From Candidatus Bathyarchaeota archaeon B26-2 (GTDB lineage: Archaea > Thermoproteota > Bathyarchaeia > Bathyarchaeales > B26-1): a DNA stretch of 46,203 nt. Within the stretch, counting starts at the first letter, position 1. The number at the start of each line of letters is the position of its first letter. The notes under the pieces are model-generated. The model worked only from the letters and a program-made list of their open reading frames with translations. It did not search any database and was not told where the DNA came from. The position numbers and the translations under genes are program-made. Location of the stretch: contig LUCE01000008.1 of assembly GCA_001593935.1 (NCBI GenBank), positions 1 through 46,203 on the forward strand, read 5' to 3'. This document shows positions 16,311 through 24,186 of the stretch, piece after piece.

Positions 16311-17573
16311 ATGGGTGAGAGGAGGACTTCGCTCGAGAGGTACCGCTTGAAGAGGGTACTGGAAAGGCTATCAGCCAAGGAGGGTAGAGGCACGGAGCTC
16401 GTCTCGTTGTATATTCCTCCAGGCCGGCAGGTGAGTGAGGTCATCTCGATGCTCAAGGATGAGTGGGGGACAGCTTCAAACATAAAGTCCAACACGACGA
16501 GGAAGAACGTCCAAGACGCCATCGTGAGGGTTATACAACGCCTCAAACTCTTCAAGAAGGTCCCCGAGACCGGCTTGGCGATCTTCTGCGGAGCCATTCC
16601 TCAGAACGGTCCCGGAAGCGAGAGGTTGGAGACCTACGTCGTGGTGCCTCCTGAACCGGTCAACATCTACCTATACCGTTGCGACTCTAGGTTCCATATA
16701 GAGCATCTTCAAGAGTTCTTGAAGGAGAAGGAGACTTACGGCATACTCGTCCTAGACTCCAGCGAGGCCACCTACGCTATTCTAAAGGGGAGGAGGCTCG
16801 ACGTGGTTAAGGAGATAACATCCGGCGTGGCTGGGAAGCATAGGGCTGGAGGCCAGTCCGCTAGACGCTTCGAGAGGCTGAGGGAAGCCAGGCTCATCGA
16901 GTACTTCAAGAGGGTTGGAAGCCACGCCGACGAGATATTCCTCCCGATAGAGGACCTTAAGGGCATAATAATCGGCGGGCCGGGACCCACAAAGTACGAC
17001 TTCGAGAAGGGCGGATACTTGAACTACATGTTGAGGAAGAAGGTTATCGCAACCGTGGATACAGCCTACACCGGCGAGCAGGGAGTCAAGGAGGTCGTCG
17101 CCAAGGCGCCAGAGATCATAAGGCACATCAGATACGTGGAGGAACGGAGGATTATGCAGGACTTCCTCTATGAGATCGGTCACGATACGGGTCTGGCGAC
17201 GTACGGGGAGAACGACGTTAGGAGGGCCCTAGAGGCAGGGATCGTGAGGCTTCTCCTCCTCTCGGAGGCCTTGGACGCTGTTCGTGTAACCGTTAAGTGC
17301 TCCTCCTGCGGCCACAAGTACCGCGAGACTGTTAAGACTTCTAAACTCCAAGAGTTCGAGGCGGACATCACCAGTAAGCTCTGCCCAAAGTGTAACCTAC
17401 CGACGCTTCAAGTGGACGAGAAGAAGGACGTGATCGATGAACTCGCGGAGCTGGCAGAGAAGACTGGGGCGGACGTCGAGATGATCTCGGCCGAGACTGA
17501 GGAGGGCCAGATGCTGAAGAGCTCCTTCGGCGGCGTAGCAGCTATCCTGAGATTCAAGATGACGGAGAGTTGA
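16311..17573 (+). CDS. prf1: Peptide chain release factor subunit 1 (aRF1)
   Basis: 420 residues, normal for archaeal aRF1. N-terminal domain with the stop-codon recognition motif N-I-K-S at residues 57-60, central domain with G-G-Q at 180-182 in a G-K-H-R-A-G-G-Q-S-A-R-R-F loop that triggers peptidyl-tRNA hydrolysis, and a C-terminal domain binding aEF1A-type GTPase with a C-S-S-C ... C-P-K-C zinc-like motif (about residues 331-367). It terminates translation at all three stop codons. ATG 16311 follows GTGAGG-like purines. The leader holds a large hairpin, and a second hairpin sits at the stop. PDCD5 and an MFS gene follow on the same strand. Confidence 0.97.
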   Translation: MGERRTSLERYRLKRVLERLSAKEGRGTELVSLYIPPGRQVSEVISMLKDEWGTASNIKSNTTRKNVQDAIVRVIQRLKLFKKVPETGLAIFCGAIPQNGPGSERLETYVVVPPEPVNIYLYRCDSRFHIEHLQEFLKEKETYGILVLDSSEATYAILKGRRLDVVKEITSGVAGKHRAGGQSARRFERLREARLIEYFKRVGSHADEIFLPIEDLKGIIIGGPGPTKYDFEKGGYLNYMLRKKVIATVDTAYTGEQGVKEVVAKAPEIIRHIRYVEERRIMQDFLYEIGHDTGLATYGENDVRRALEAGIVRLLLLSEALDAVRVTVKCSSCGHKYRETVKTSKLQEFEADITSKLCPKCNLPTLQVDEKKDVIDELAELAEKTGADVEMISAETEEGQMLKSSFGGVAAILRFKMTES

Positions 17574-17592
17574 GCGGTTTGAACCGCGGCTC
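17571..17592 (+). terminator. Hairpin at the aRF1 stop codon
   Basis: TGAGC pairs with GCTCA, enclosing GGTT/AACC with a 2-nt loop (alternatively GCGGTT/AACCGC). The stop codon is part of the stem. It precedes the TATA-like GATTTATGAG (about 17599-17608) of the next gene. A termination or mRNA-end role is inferred; no U-run follows. Confidence 0.35.
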
Positions 17593-17662
17593 AGAAAAGA
17601 TTTATGAGTTGTCCTTTACCTTGAATCCTAAGTGAACACTCCCTGGAGAAGGGTACCGTGTC

Positions 17663-18055
17663 ATGAGCGGTTCCGAAGAGGACTCTGAACTCGAGATGCT
17701 GAGGAGACGTAAACTCATAGAGATGAGGCGTCTCCTAGAGGCTAAGAGAAAAGAGGTGGAGAAGCCTCAAGAGAGACCGAACCCCAGAGAGGTTCTGAGC
17801 CGCCACTTCGTCGGGAGGGCGTGGGAGGTCATGAGAGCGGCCCGCCTCCAGCACCCCCAAGTCGCGGAGTACGTCGAGAGAGCATTAGCCAAGATGATAA
17901 TGGACGGAAAGATAAAAGGCAAGATAACCGGAGAAGAACTCTACGGGCTCTTCTACCGGCTAGGCTTCAAGGTTAGACTCCAGACGAGGATAAGAATCCT
18001 AGAAGACGGGAAGGCCAAGAGCCTCCACGAAAAGATAAGGGAGAGCCTCTCCTAG
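17663..18055 (+). CDS. PDCD5/TFAR19 family DNA-binding protein
   Basis: 130 residues: a charged, helical, E/R-rich N-terminus (residues 1-50) followed by the compact three-helix PDCD5 core with the P-R-E-V-L-S-R-H-F start, A-R-L-Q-H-P-Q-V-A-E-Y-V-E and G-K-I-K-G-K-I-T-G-E-E-L motifs. The family is universal in archaea and eukaryotes; archaeal members are annotated as DNA-binding proteins and human PDCD5 binds chaperonins and acetyltransferases. It follows aRF1 by 89 nt with a likely promoter of its own. ATG 17663 is the only sensible start. Confidence 0.93.
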   Translation: MSGSEEDSELEMLRRRKLIEMRRLLEAKRKEVEKPQERPNPREVLSRHFVGRAWEVMRAARLQHPQVAEYVERALAKMIMDGKIKGKITGEELYGLFYRLGFKVRLQTRIRILEDGKAKSLHEKIRESLS

Positions 18056-18088
18056 AGAGACCGCCACTCGCATGACCGGTGGTCACCG

Positions 18089-19306
18089 TTGGTCGAGAAC
18101 CGTGGAATCTCGTTCTTCGTAACGCTATGCGTCCTAGGAGCCTTCGCCATCCTCAGCTCAACTATGTCAAAGAACCCTGTGCTGAATCCCTTCGCTGAAA
18201 GCCTCGATACGCCTACAGCCCTCATGGGAGTCGTCGCAGCTGCCTCGACCGTCCCAGGAATCATCATAAGCTTACCGGCTGGGATGCTCTCAGACATACT
18301 TGGCAGGAGGAAGGTCTTACTCACCTCAGCCTTGATCTTCGCTTCGGCACCCATACTCTACATCCTCATCGACTCTTGGTGGCAGCTCATCTTCGTTCGG
18401 TTCTACCACGGATTCGCAACAGCTATCTTCGTCCCCGTCGCGAAGGCCTCCATAGCCGAACGGTTTCCTTCAAAGAAAGGCGAGAAGATCTCGACCTTCA
18501 CCTCCGCAACCCTTGTAGGGCGGAGCATAGCCCCCTTCTTGGGAGGGTTCATCCTCTCCGTAACCCTATGGAACTACGACATACTATACGCGGTTGTAGG
18601 CGTCGCCGGAGCAGCCGCCCTCCTCACGGCTTTGTCCTTGCCTAGAGAGGAGCCGATTAGGGGAGAAGGAGCCGCGTCCTCAGACCGTTCTGAGAGGGCT
18701 ACAATGCGGGAGCCGCCTCCTAGGTGGAGCGAGGTCCTCAGGAATCCCGGAATCTTGTCTGTGAGTGTTGTTGAGGCCTCTACTTTCTATGCCTATGGGG
18801 CGCTTGAGTTTTTCTTGGTTGGATATCTGAATGATGTCGTTAAGCTTGACCCGTTCCTCATCGGAGTGATCTCTGGGACACAGCTCGTCTTCATCCCCTT
18901 GGTTAATCCGTTCATGGGGAGGCTCTCGGACAGGATTGGGAGGAGAACCCCCATCCTCGCTGGGCTGACCTTGGGAGGCCTCATCTTAACCTTGATCCCG
19001 TACACGACGAGCTTTCCGGTGTTACTGGCCATCTCGGTGACCTACGGGTTGAGCTTCTCCATGGTGACCTCCTCTACTTCGGCCCTTGTGGGAGACCTCT
19101 CACGTAGAGACCTCTACGGGGCGTCCATGGGCTTCCTCGCAACGATAATGGATGTAGGCCAAGCGCTTGGACCCGTCATAACTGGGCTGATCCTAGCCGT
19201 GACACCCGGGTATACGGGCTCCTTCATATCCTTGGGGGCGATCCTCTTCGGGTCATGCCTTCTCTTCGGAGCATATAGAGGGGTGACGAGGAGACCTAAC
19301 GACTGA
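18089..19306 (+). CDS. Major facilitator superfamily (MFS) transporter
   Basis: 405 residues, 12 predicted helices in two halves separated by a charged loop at about 188-215. The MFS motif A (G-x-x-x-D-x-x-G-R-R) occurs in both halves: G-M-L-S-D-I-L-G-R-R-K near residue 70 and G-R-L-S-D-R-I-G-R-R near 280. It resembles drug/sugar efflux or sugar uptake members; the substrate is not assignable. TTG 18089 begins 33 nt after the PDCD5 stop. It may bring in or export products linked to the catabolic genes in the window, but there is no direct evidence. Confidence 0.9.
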   Translation: MVENRGISFFVTLCVLGAFAILSSTMSKNPVLNPFAESLDTPTALMGVVAAASTVPGIIISLPAGMLSDILGRRKVLLTSALIFASAPILYILIDSWWQLIFVRFYHGFATAIFVPVAKASIAERFPSKKGEKISTFTSATLVGRSIAPFLGGFILSVTLWNYDILYAVVGVAGAAALLTALSLPREEPIRGEGAASSDRSERATMREPPPRWSEVLRNPGILSVSVVEASTFYAYGALEFFLVGYLNDVVKLDPFLIGVISGTQLVFIPLVNPFMGRLSDRIGRRTPILAGLTLGGLILTLIPYTTSFPVLLAISVTYGLSFSMVTSSTSALVGDLSRRDLYGASMGFLATIMDVGQALGPVITGLILAVTPGYTGSFISLGAILFGSCLLFGAYRGVTRRPND

Positions 19307-19330
19307 AGGCTTACCTATTCCTCTCCAATT

Positions 19331-20524
19331 TTGTCAAATTCTCTTCGCAAAATTCTTTTTAAAATAAAGAGGGGATGGAATTTAAGGGATGGAGAGTTGA
19401 GAGAACGGGAGATTGTGTCAGATATTCTTCAAGGAGTCTCTCATCAGTTAAGAATCAAAATAATTGAGACGCTGGAAACTCAGCCTAAAACCTTTTCTGG
19501 GATCATGGTGTCCTGTGGTCTCGATCCAAATTTTGATTCTGGACTCTTCTATTATCATCTCTCTGAGCTTATCGAGAGGGGAATCGTTGAGAAGGGCGGA
19601 GATGTCTACCGCCTGACAGACTTTGGACTTGTAGTTCTAAAGGTTCTGAAGACCGTGAGAACCGAATATTCCTCTTTCACGAAGAGAAAGGGAGGTAAAG
19701 CCTACAAGGAGGTGAAAAGATTGGAGAAGAAAGTTGAGATTGTTCCCGTTGAAAGGCCTGATTTGGCTATAGAGAAGGAGGATTGCAGACTTGAGCTAGG
19801 CAGGGTCTACTGGGGAGTTACCTTGAAGACTATGGGAGTTGACAAGGTAACAGCGGTGTGGCCTCTATCGGACGGCTCGGTCATGTATGAGGTAAGAGAC
19901 CCCGGATACAAACACGAGGGATACAGCATTCTCCATCTAACCGATAAGGGACTCTATGTAATTGAGACGGTTTTCCAGATGGAAAGGGGTGGAGAGAAGA
20001 CTACTATCTGGTTCGGAGATAGAGAGACTCCAGTCTTACCTCTTCCTCTTAGTGTCGGTAGAAGAATTGAATACGAATCGCAGAGCCTACAGTTATCGAC
20101 AAACGCCAAGGCGACGGGTTGGAAGAGCATCGAGGGAGAGAGAAGAGTGAAGGGCGAAGTGATTGGGCAGTTCAAAGTCTACATCGACAACAAAGTCTTC
20201 AACTGCCTCCTTCTCAGGGAAGTCATCGAGACTGCCGGAGTCGTGACCCGAGAAGACGGCTCCCGAGAGAGGTACGACCCGATGATCAGGGTGATGATGG
20301 ACCGATATTTGAACGAGAACGGGAGGCTTAGACTTGAGCACTTATGGTACTGCGAGGATGGAGGTAGAAGGTCCATGACCAGAGAGGAAGCGAAGAAGAG
20401 GGCTGGCCCCATCTTCCGAGAGACAACCTACGCTGGAACACGGTGGTTCAGAGTCAACCAAGTGGAACTCGATGAGCCCCGACCTGAAGAGGCGAAAGCC
20501 TACATTGAAAGAGAAAAGATATAG
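19331..20524 (+). CDS. Winged-helix domain protein with large C-terminal sensor-like domain
   Basis: 397 residues. The N-terminal 110 residues look like an ArsR-like winged helix: a helix pair with S-H-Q-L-R-I-K-I-I-E-T-L, a recognition region with L-F-Y-Y-H-L-S-E-L-I-E-R-G-I-V and a wing ending in Y-R-L-T-D-F-G. The remaining 270 residues are mainly beta strands with aromatic residues and no family I recognise; it could be a ligand-sensing domain. The first half of the gene is AT-richer than its neighbours, a sign of a different history. Start TTG 19331 has no clear ribosome site. A 12-bp palindrome lies 69 bp after the stop and could be related to autoregulation. Confidence 0.75.
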   Translation: MSNSLRKILFKIKRGWNLRDGELREREIVSDILQGVSHQLRIKIIETLETQPKTFSGIMVSCGLDPNFDSGLFYYHLSELIERGIVEKGGDVYRLTDFGLVVLKVLKTVRTEYSSFTKRKGGKAYKEVKRLEKKVEIVPVERPDLAIEKEDCRLELGRVYWGVTLKTMGVDKVTAVWPLSDGSVMYEVRDPGYKHEGYSILHLTDKGLYVIETVFQMERGGEKTTIWFGDRETPVLPLPLSVGRRIEYESQSLQLSTNAKATGWKSIEGERRVKGEVIGQFKVYIDNKVFNCLLLREVIETAGVVTREDGSRERYDPMIRVMMDRYLNENGRLRLEHLWYCEDGGRRSMTREEAKKRAGPIFRETTYAGTRWFRVNQVELDEPRPEEAKAYIEREKI

Positions 20525-20589
20525 AGGGAGAGGCTATCGAGAAAATTTAAAACTCGCAATAACATCTTTATCTTTTCTCTTCATTCATA

Positions 20590-20608
20590 CCCTTGACCGG
20601 TCAAAGGG
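20590..20608. promoter_or_regulatory. Palindrome CCC-TTGACCGGTCAA-A-GGG
   Basis: TTGACCGGTCAA (20593-20604) is a perfect 12-bp palindrome, extended by CCC on the left and GGG on the right with one extra A. It could be a protein-binding site for the adjacent winged-helix protein or a terminator-like hairpin of its gene. Confidence 0.45.
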
Positions 20609-20768
20609 TTTTTGATGATGGGTCAAATCGGATGATTGAGCAAGGTCTCCTCACCCACACTCTTTTGTCTGACAAAGGGAAATTTTCATTATCTGGACTA
20701 TGAGACATAAAACACTGCCTTAAGGAGGAGAAACGCTTATTTATCTTCGCGTGGAGATAATTCGAAGT

Positions 20769-20870
20769 TCACGTATTGACGTGAGGAAGGGGGAAGGCTT
20801 GCCGATCCGCCGAAACCGCCAAGTAGATTAACCATGCCCGAAATCTTCCTAGGCTTTAGGCTCGCCTTCC
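20769..20870 (+). ncRNA. Candidate structured RNA or leader upstream of valS
   Basis: A TATA-like CTTATTTATC (20737-20746) would start transcription near 20770. The following 100 nt have a hairpin TCACGT-ATTG-ACGTGA (20769-20784), a terminal stem GGAAGGC (20792-20798) with GCCTTCC (20864-20870), and an inner CCTA/TAGG hairpin (20849-20860). No known RNA family is recognised, and C/D or H/ACA box motifs are not convincing. The call rests only on fold and promoter placement. Confidence 0.3.
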
Positions 20871-20927
20871 ATCTTGAATTCCTCTCGTCTAAACTTTTAT
20901 GGTGTGATTGTTATAGGGTGGAGAGTA

Positions 20928-23399
20928 GTGAGCACCATGCCTTCCAGCGGTAGGACGAAGTTCAAACCCAAGCTGAAGGAGAAGACTTGGAATCCGGAGA
21001 TTGAGCCCCTCCTCTTCAAGCGGTGGCAGGAGGAGGGAATCTACAGGTTCAAGAAGGAGAGCGGGAGACCCGTCTTCAGCATCGATACCCCTCCGCCCTA
21101 CGTGAATACTCCGATCCATATCGGGCAGGCTTACACCTACGTCTGGATGGACGTCTTCGCTAGGTATAGGAGGATGGCCGGTTACAACGTGCTCTTCCCG
21201 ATAGGCCTCGACAAGAACGGGCTTCCAGTTGAGGTCCAAGCCGAGAAGACCTTCAAGATAGCGATGCATGAGACTCCCCGCGAGGAGTTCATAGAGAAGT
21301 GTAAGATCATACTTCAGGAGAGCGGGGACCGCTCCTTGGACACCTTCAAGAGGCTCGGTTTGAGTTGTAACTCTTGGAGGCTTCAGCACGAGATCGGAGG
21401 CCTCTACGAGACGGACGATCCTGAGTATAGGAGGCTCACCCAGGAGACCTTCATAGAGTTCTGGAGGAGAGGCCTCGTATACGAGGACGAGAAGACGACC
21501 AACTACTGCCCAGTCTGCCGCACAACGATCTCCGACGCAGAGGTCGAGTACGTCGAGGAGGAGACAACCCTTAACTACATAAAGTTCAGGGTTGAGGAGA
21601 CTGGTGAAGAGATAGTCATCGCCACGACTAGGCCTGAGCTCCTCTGCTCATGCAGAGTCGTTCTATACAACCCATCAGACGATCGGTACCAACACTTAGA
21701 GGGGAAACACGCCGTTGTCCCGATATATGGACATAGGGTCGAGGTTAGGCCTCACCCCTACGCGAAGCCGGAGTTCGGCTCAGGTCTTGTGATGATCTGT
21801 AGTTTTGGGGATTACAGTGACGTGAGAATCTTAAGGGAACTCAACTTAGACCCGATATACGCTATAGAGCCGGATGGGAGGATGAACGAGAACGCTGGAG
21901 CCTACAGAGGGTTGAAGGTAGAGGAGGCTAGACGCCGAATTATAGAGGACTTGAAGGCTGAGGGTCTCATAGTGAAGGCTGAGAGAATCCGTCAGAGGAG
22001 GCCCATCTGTTGGAGGTCGAAGAACCCGATAGAGTTCGTCCCGATGAAGGAGCTCTACCTAAAACAGGTTGAGTTCAAGGACGAGATGCTCAGGATCGCC
22101 GACGAGATTGAGTTCTTCGCGCCCGAGAGCAAACAGATACTGATCGACTGGATTAACTCCGTGGATATAGACTGGGTCATCTCAAGAAGGAGATACTACG
22201 GGACGGAGATACCTCTCTGGTACTGTGAGGGTTGCGGATACACTTACGTGCCCGAGCCGGGGAGGTACTACCAGCCTTGGAGGGAGAAGCCGCCGATCGA
22301 TAAGTGTCCTAACTGTGGCTGCGTGGAGTTCCGTGGCGAGGAGAGGACCTTCGACACCTGGTTTGACTCCGCAACCTCAGAGGTCTACATACTCGGCTAC
22401 CTCTGGGATAAGGAGTTCTTCCACAAGAACTTCCCATGTACCTTGAGGCCTCAAGGGAAGGAGATCGTTCGGAACTGGCTCTACTTCACGATGTTGAAGG
22501 CTTACCTCCTCTTCGGGAAGGCTCCCTTCAAGAAGGCTTGGATTCATATGCACGTCGTCGACGAGGAGGGCCGTAAGATGAGTAAGAGCCTAGGGAACGT
22601 GATAGACCCTCAGGAGGCCATCGAGAGGTTTGGCGGGGAGGCCTTCAGGGTTTGGTCGGCTTTGGAGGGCAACATAACGAGGGGCGACATACGGTGTTCA
22701 TTCGAGAGGATAAAGGGGAACTCGAAGTTCCTAACCAAGATATGGAACATAGCGAGGTTCATCTCGAGCTTTCCACAGGTCTCTGAGGATTACGAGCTCG
22801 CGTCTCTAGACCGCATGATCTTGGCCGAGCTGAATAGGCTGATAGAGAAGTGTAGGCTGGGCTATGAGGGGATGGATGTCCACGCCTCGGCTGAGGCGAT
22901 CAGAACCTTCACTTGGAGCGTCTTCGCAGACCATTACATAGAAGCGGTCAAGTCCAGAGCGTACAATCGAAGCGGCCGCTTCAGCCCGGAACTCCAGCGT
23001 GGAGCGTGGTACACCCTTCACACCTGCCTAAAGGTCCTCTTGAAGCTGTTAGCCCCGATCTGTCCCTTCATAACGGAGGCTATATGGCTCGAACTCTACT
23101 CCGAGAAGAGCATACACCTCCAAGCCTTCCCTGAAGAGAGGCCCGAATGGGAGAGCGAGATGGTTGACATCCTAGAACAGTTCATGGAGTTCAACAACTC
23201 CATCTGGAGATACAAGAAGGAGGAGGGCATAGCCCTAAGCCAAGAGATCGACGCGACGGTCTACGCCGCAGAGGACCTAAAGCCTATAGCCCAAGACTTA
23301 GAGGCTATGCATAGGATTAAGGAGCTTAGGTTCGGGAAGCCGAATCTTGAAAGCGTGGAGGCCATCCCTCTCTCAGAGACTGTGTTCATCATGAAGTGA
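20928..23399 (+). CDS. valS: Valyl-tRNA synthetase
   Basis: About 823 residues, a class I synthetase. The HIGH motif appears as H-I-G-Q in T-P-I-H-I-G-Q near residue 63, and K-M-S-K-S in G-R-K-M-S-K-S-L-G-N near residue 550. L-R-P-Q-G-K-E-I-V-R-N-W-L and the W-V-I-S-R-R-R-Y-Y-G-T-E-I-P segment fit archaeal ValRS rather than IleRS or LeuRS. It has the CP1 editing domain and a zinc knuckle C-E-G-C ... C-P-N-C before KMSKS. The C-terminal coiled coil of bacterial ValRS is missing, as usual in archaea. GTG 20928 (behind GGTGGAG) or ATG 20937 is the start: the TATA-like box at 20892-20900 would put transcription start near 20922, which excludes the longer frame from 20874. Confidence 0.94.
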   Translation: MSTMPSSGRTKFKPKLKEKTWNPEIEPLLFKRWQEEGIYRFKKESGRPVFSIDTPPPYVNTPIHIGQAYTYVWMDVFARYRRMAGYNVLFPIGLDKNGLPVEVQAEKTFKIAMHETPREEFIEKCKIILQESGDRSLDTFKRLGLSCNSWRLQHEIGGLYETDDPEYRRLTQETFIEFWRRGLVYEDEKTTNYCPVCRTTISDAEVEYVEEETTLNYIKFRVEETGEEIVIATTRPELLCSCRVVLYNPSDDRYQHLEGKHAVVPIYGHRVEVRPHPYAKPEFGSGLVMICSFGDYSDVRILRELNLDPIYAIEPDGRMNENAGAYRGLKVEEARRRIIEDLKAEGLIVKAERIRQRRPICWRSKNPIEFVPMKELYLKQVEFKDEMLRIADEIEFFAPESKQILIDWINSVDIDWVISRRRYYGTEIPLWYCEGCGYTYVPEPGRYYQPWREKPPIDKCPNCGCVEFRGEERTFDTWFDSATSEVYILGYLWDKEFFHKNFPCTLRPQGKEIVRNWLYFTMLKAYLLFGKAPFKKAWIHMHVVDEEGRKMSKSLGNVIDPQEAIERFGGEAFRVWSALEGNITRGDIRCSFERIKGNSKFLTKIWNIARFISSFPQVSEDYELASLDRMILAELNRLIEKCRLGYEGMDVHASAEAIRTFTWSVFADHYIEAVKSRAYNRSGRFSPELQRGAWYTLHTCLKVLLKLLAPICPFITEAIWLELYSEKSIHLQAFPEERPEWESEMVDILEQFMEFNNSIWRYKKEEGIALSQEIDATVYAAEDLKPIAQDLEAMHRIKELRFGKPNLESVEAIPLSETVFIMK

Positions 23400-23472
23400 G
23401 ATAGCGGAGAAGAGCCCGAAAGGATGAATCCTAGGCTTGTCTACGCATTTAAATAATCTTTGAGGTATTTGT

Positions 23473-24115
23473 ATGATGCTTATTCTTCTAGCTCTTCGGA
23501 TTCTAGCAGTTGTTTTGCGGTGATTGTTGCGTGAGTTCTTTTATTAAAATCAGTTAGACGTTTCTGGAAGTTTCCCATACCCGCAGTTTTAACGAGTTTA
23601 ATAGATAATCCCCTCCGAAGAAAAGTGCAATCTCCAAGAAAACTTGCTGATAGGATGCGTCTGAGATCGGATATGCTTGTGCTCGAGGTCGGGCCTGGGA
23701 AAGGGTCCTACAACTTTGAAGTTGCGAAACGAGTGCCCGATGGGAAGGTTATAACGATCGACATACAGGAGAGCGTTATCCAAAAATTAAAGAGGAAATG
23801 TGAAGAGTTTGGCATCACCAATGTAGAGCCGAAGGTTGAGAACGTCTACAACTTAAGATTCAACGATGAAACGTTTGATCGAGTCTTCTAGTTTGCTGTC
23901 TTCTTCCAGAGGCCCCGGATCCAGTTCATGCGCTTCAGGAGTTACGCCGCGTATTGAAGCCGAATGGACTTCTCTCTTTGGCGGAGTTCTTCCCTGATCC
24001 CAATTACCCTCTTAGGCGAACGGAGATCAGATGGGCAAAGGACGCCGGGTTCACACTCGACTCTAAGCACGGAAACTGGTTCGCATATCACCTAAACTTC
24101 TCTAAAACAGTTTAA
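23473..24115 (+). pseudogene. Broken membrane-anchored SAM-dependent methyltransferase
   Basis: Pieces of one class I methyltransferase lie in successive frames. ATG 23473 opens a hydrophobic helix in frame 1; the similarity passes to frame 0 near 23510, meets an in-frame TGA at 23532, continues with R-F-W-K-F-P-I-P and the SAM-binding V-L-E-V-G-P-G-K-G motif (about 23677-23703), then reaches a stop at 23889. The C-terminal third (P-E-A-P-D-P-V-H-A-L, R-V-L-K-P-N-G, ending at TAA 24113-24115) is in frame 2. At least two frameshifts and one stop are needed. A strong TATA-like box (ATTTAAATAATC, about 23448-23459) still lies 14 nt before the ATG, so the loss looks recent, or reflects sequencing errors. 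Open subframe 23625-23891 could give a truncated product. Confidence 0.8.
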
Positions 24116-24126
24116 CCCGTTCCTAA

Positions 24127-24136
24127 GGTGCGCACC
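24127..24136. promoter_or_regulatory. Perfect palindrome GGTGCGCACC abutting a TATA box
   Basis: A 10-bp perfect palindrome lies directly before the TATA-like CTTATATT (24138-24145) upstream of the LarA-family gene, in the place of the TFB-recognition element. A regulator bound here would block or help TFB/TBP, so it is a likely operator. Confidence 0.5.
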
Positions 24137-24186
24137 ACTTATATTCTCCCAAAGTTTCCTTAGAAAATAAGCTGTTCGAGATTAAC

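Larger units (their letters stand above)
20525..20927. other. 403-bp non-coding stretch upstream of valS with several inverted repeats
   Basis: No convincing open frame. It contains the palindrome at 20590-20608, a TATA-like element at 20737-20746, a hairpin TCACGT/ACGTGA at 20769-20784, a long-range stem GGAAGGC/GCCTTCC closing 20792-20870, and the valS TATA-like box at 20892-20900. Confidence 0.6.

Noticed and set aside
20611-20672. C/D box sRNA (TGATGA ... CTGA)
   Set aside because: The C box lacks the leading purine, no D' box is present and no terminal stem forms.
20874-20927. Longer N-terminus for valyl-tRNA synthetase
   Set aside because: The TATA box at 20892-20900 lies inside it, and the extra residues are not family-like.
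23625-23891. Stand-alone 88-residue methyltransferase gene
   Set aside because: Homology continues upstream and downstream in other frames; it is one piece of a broken gene.
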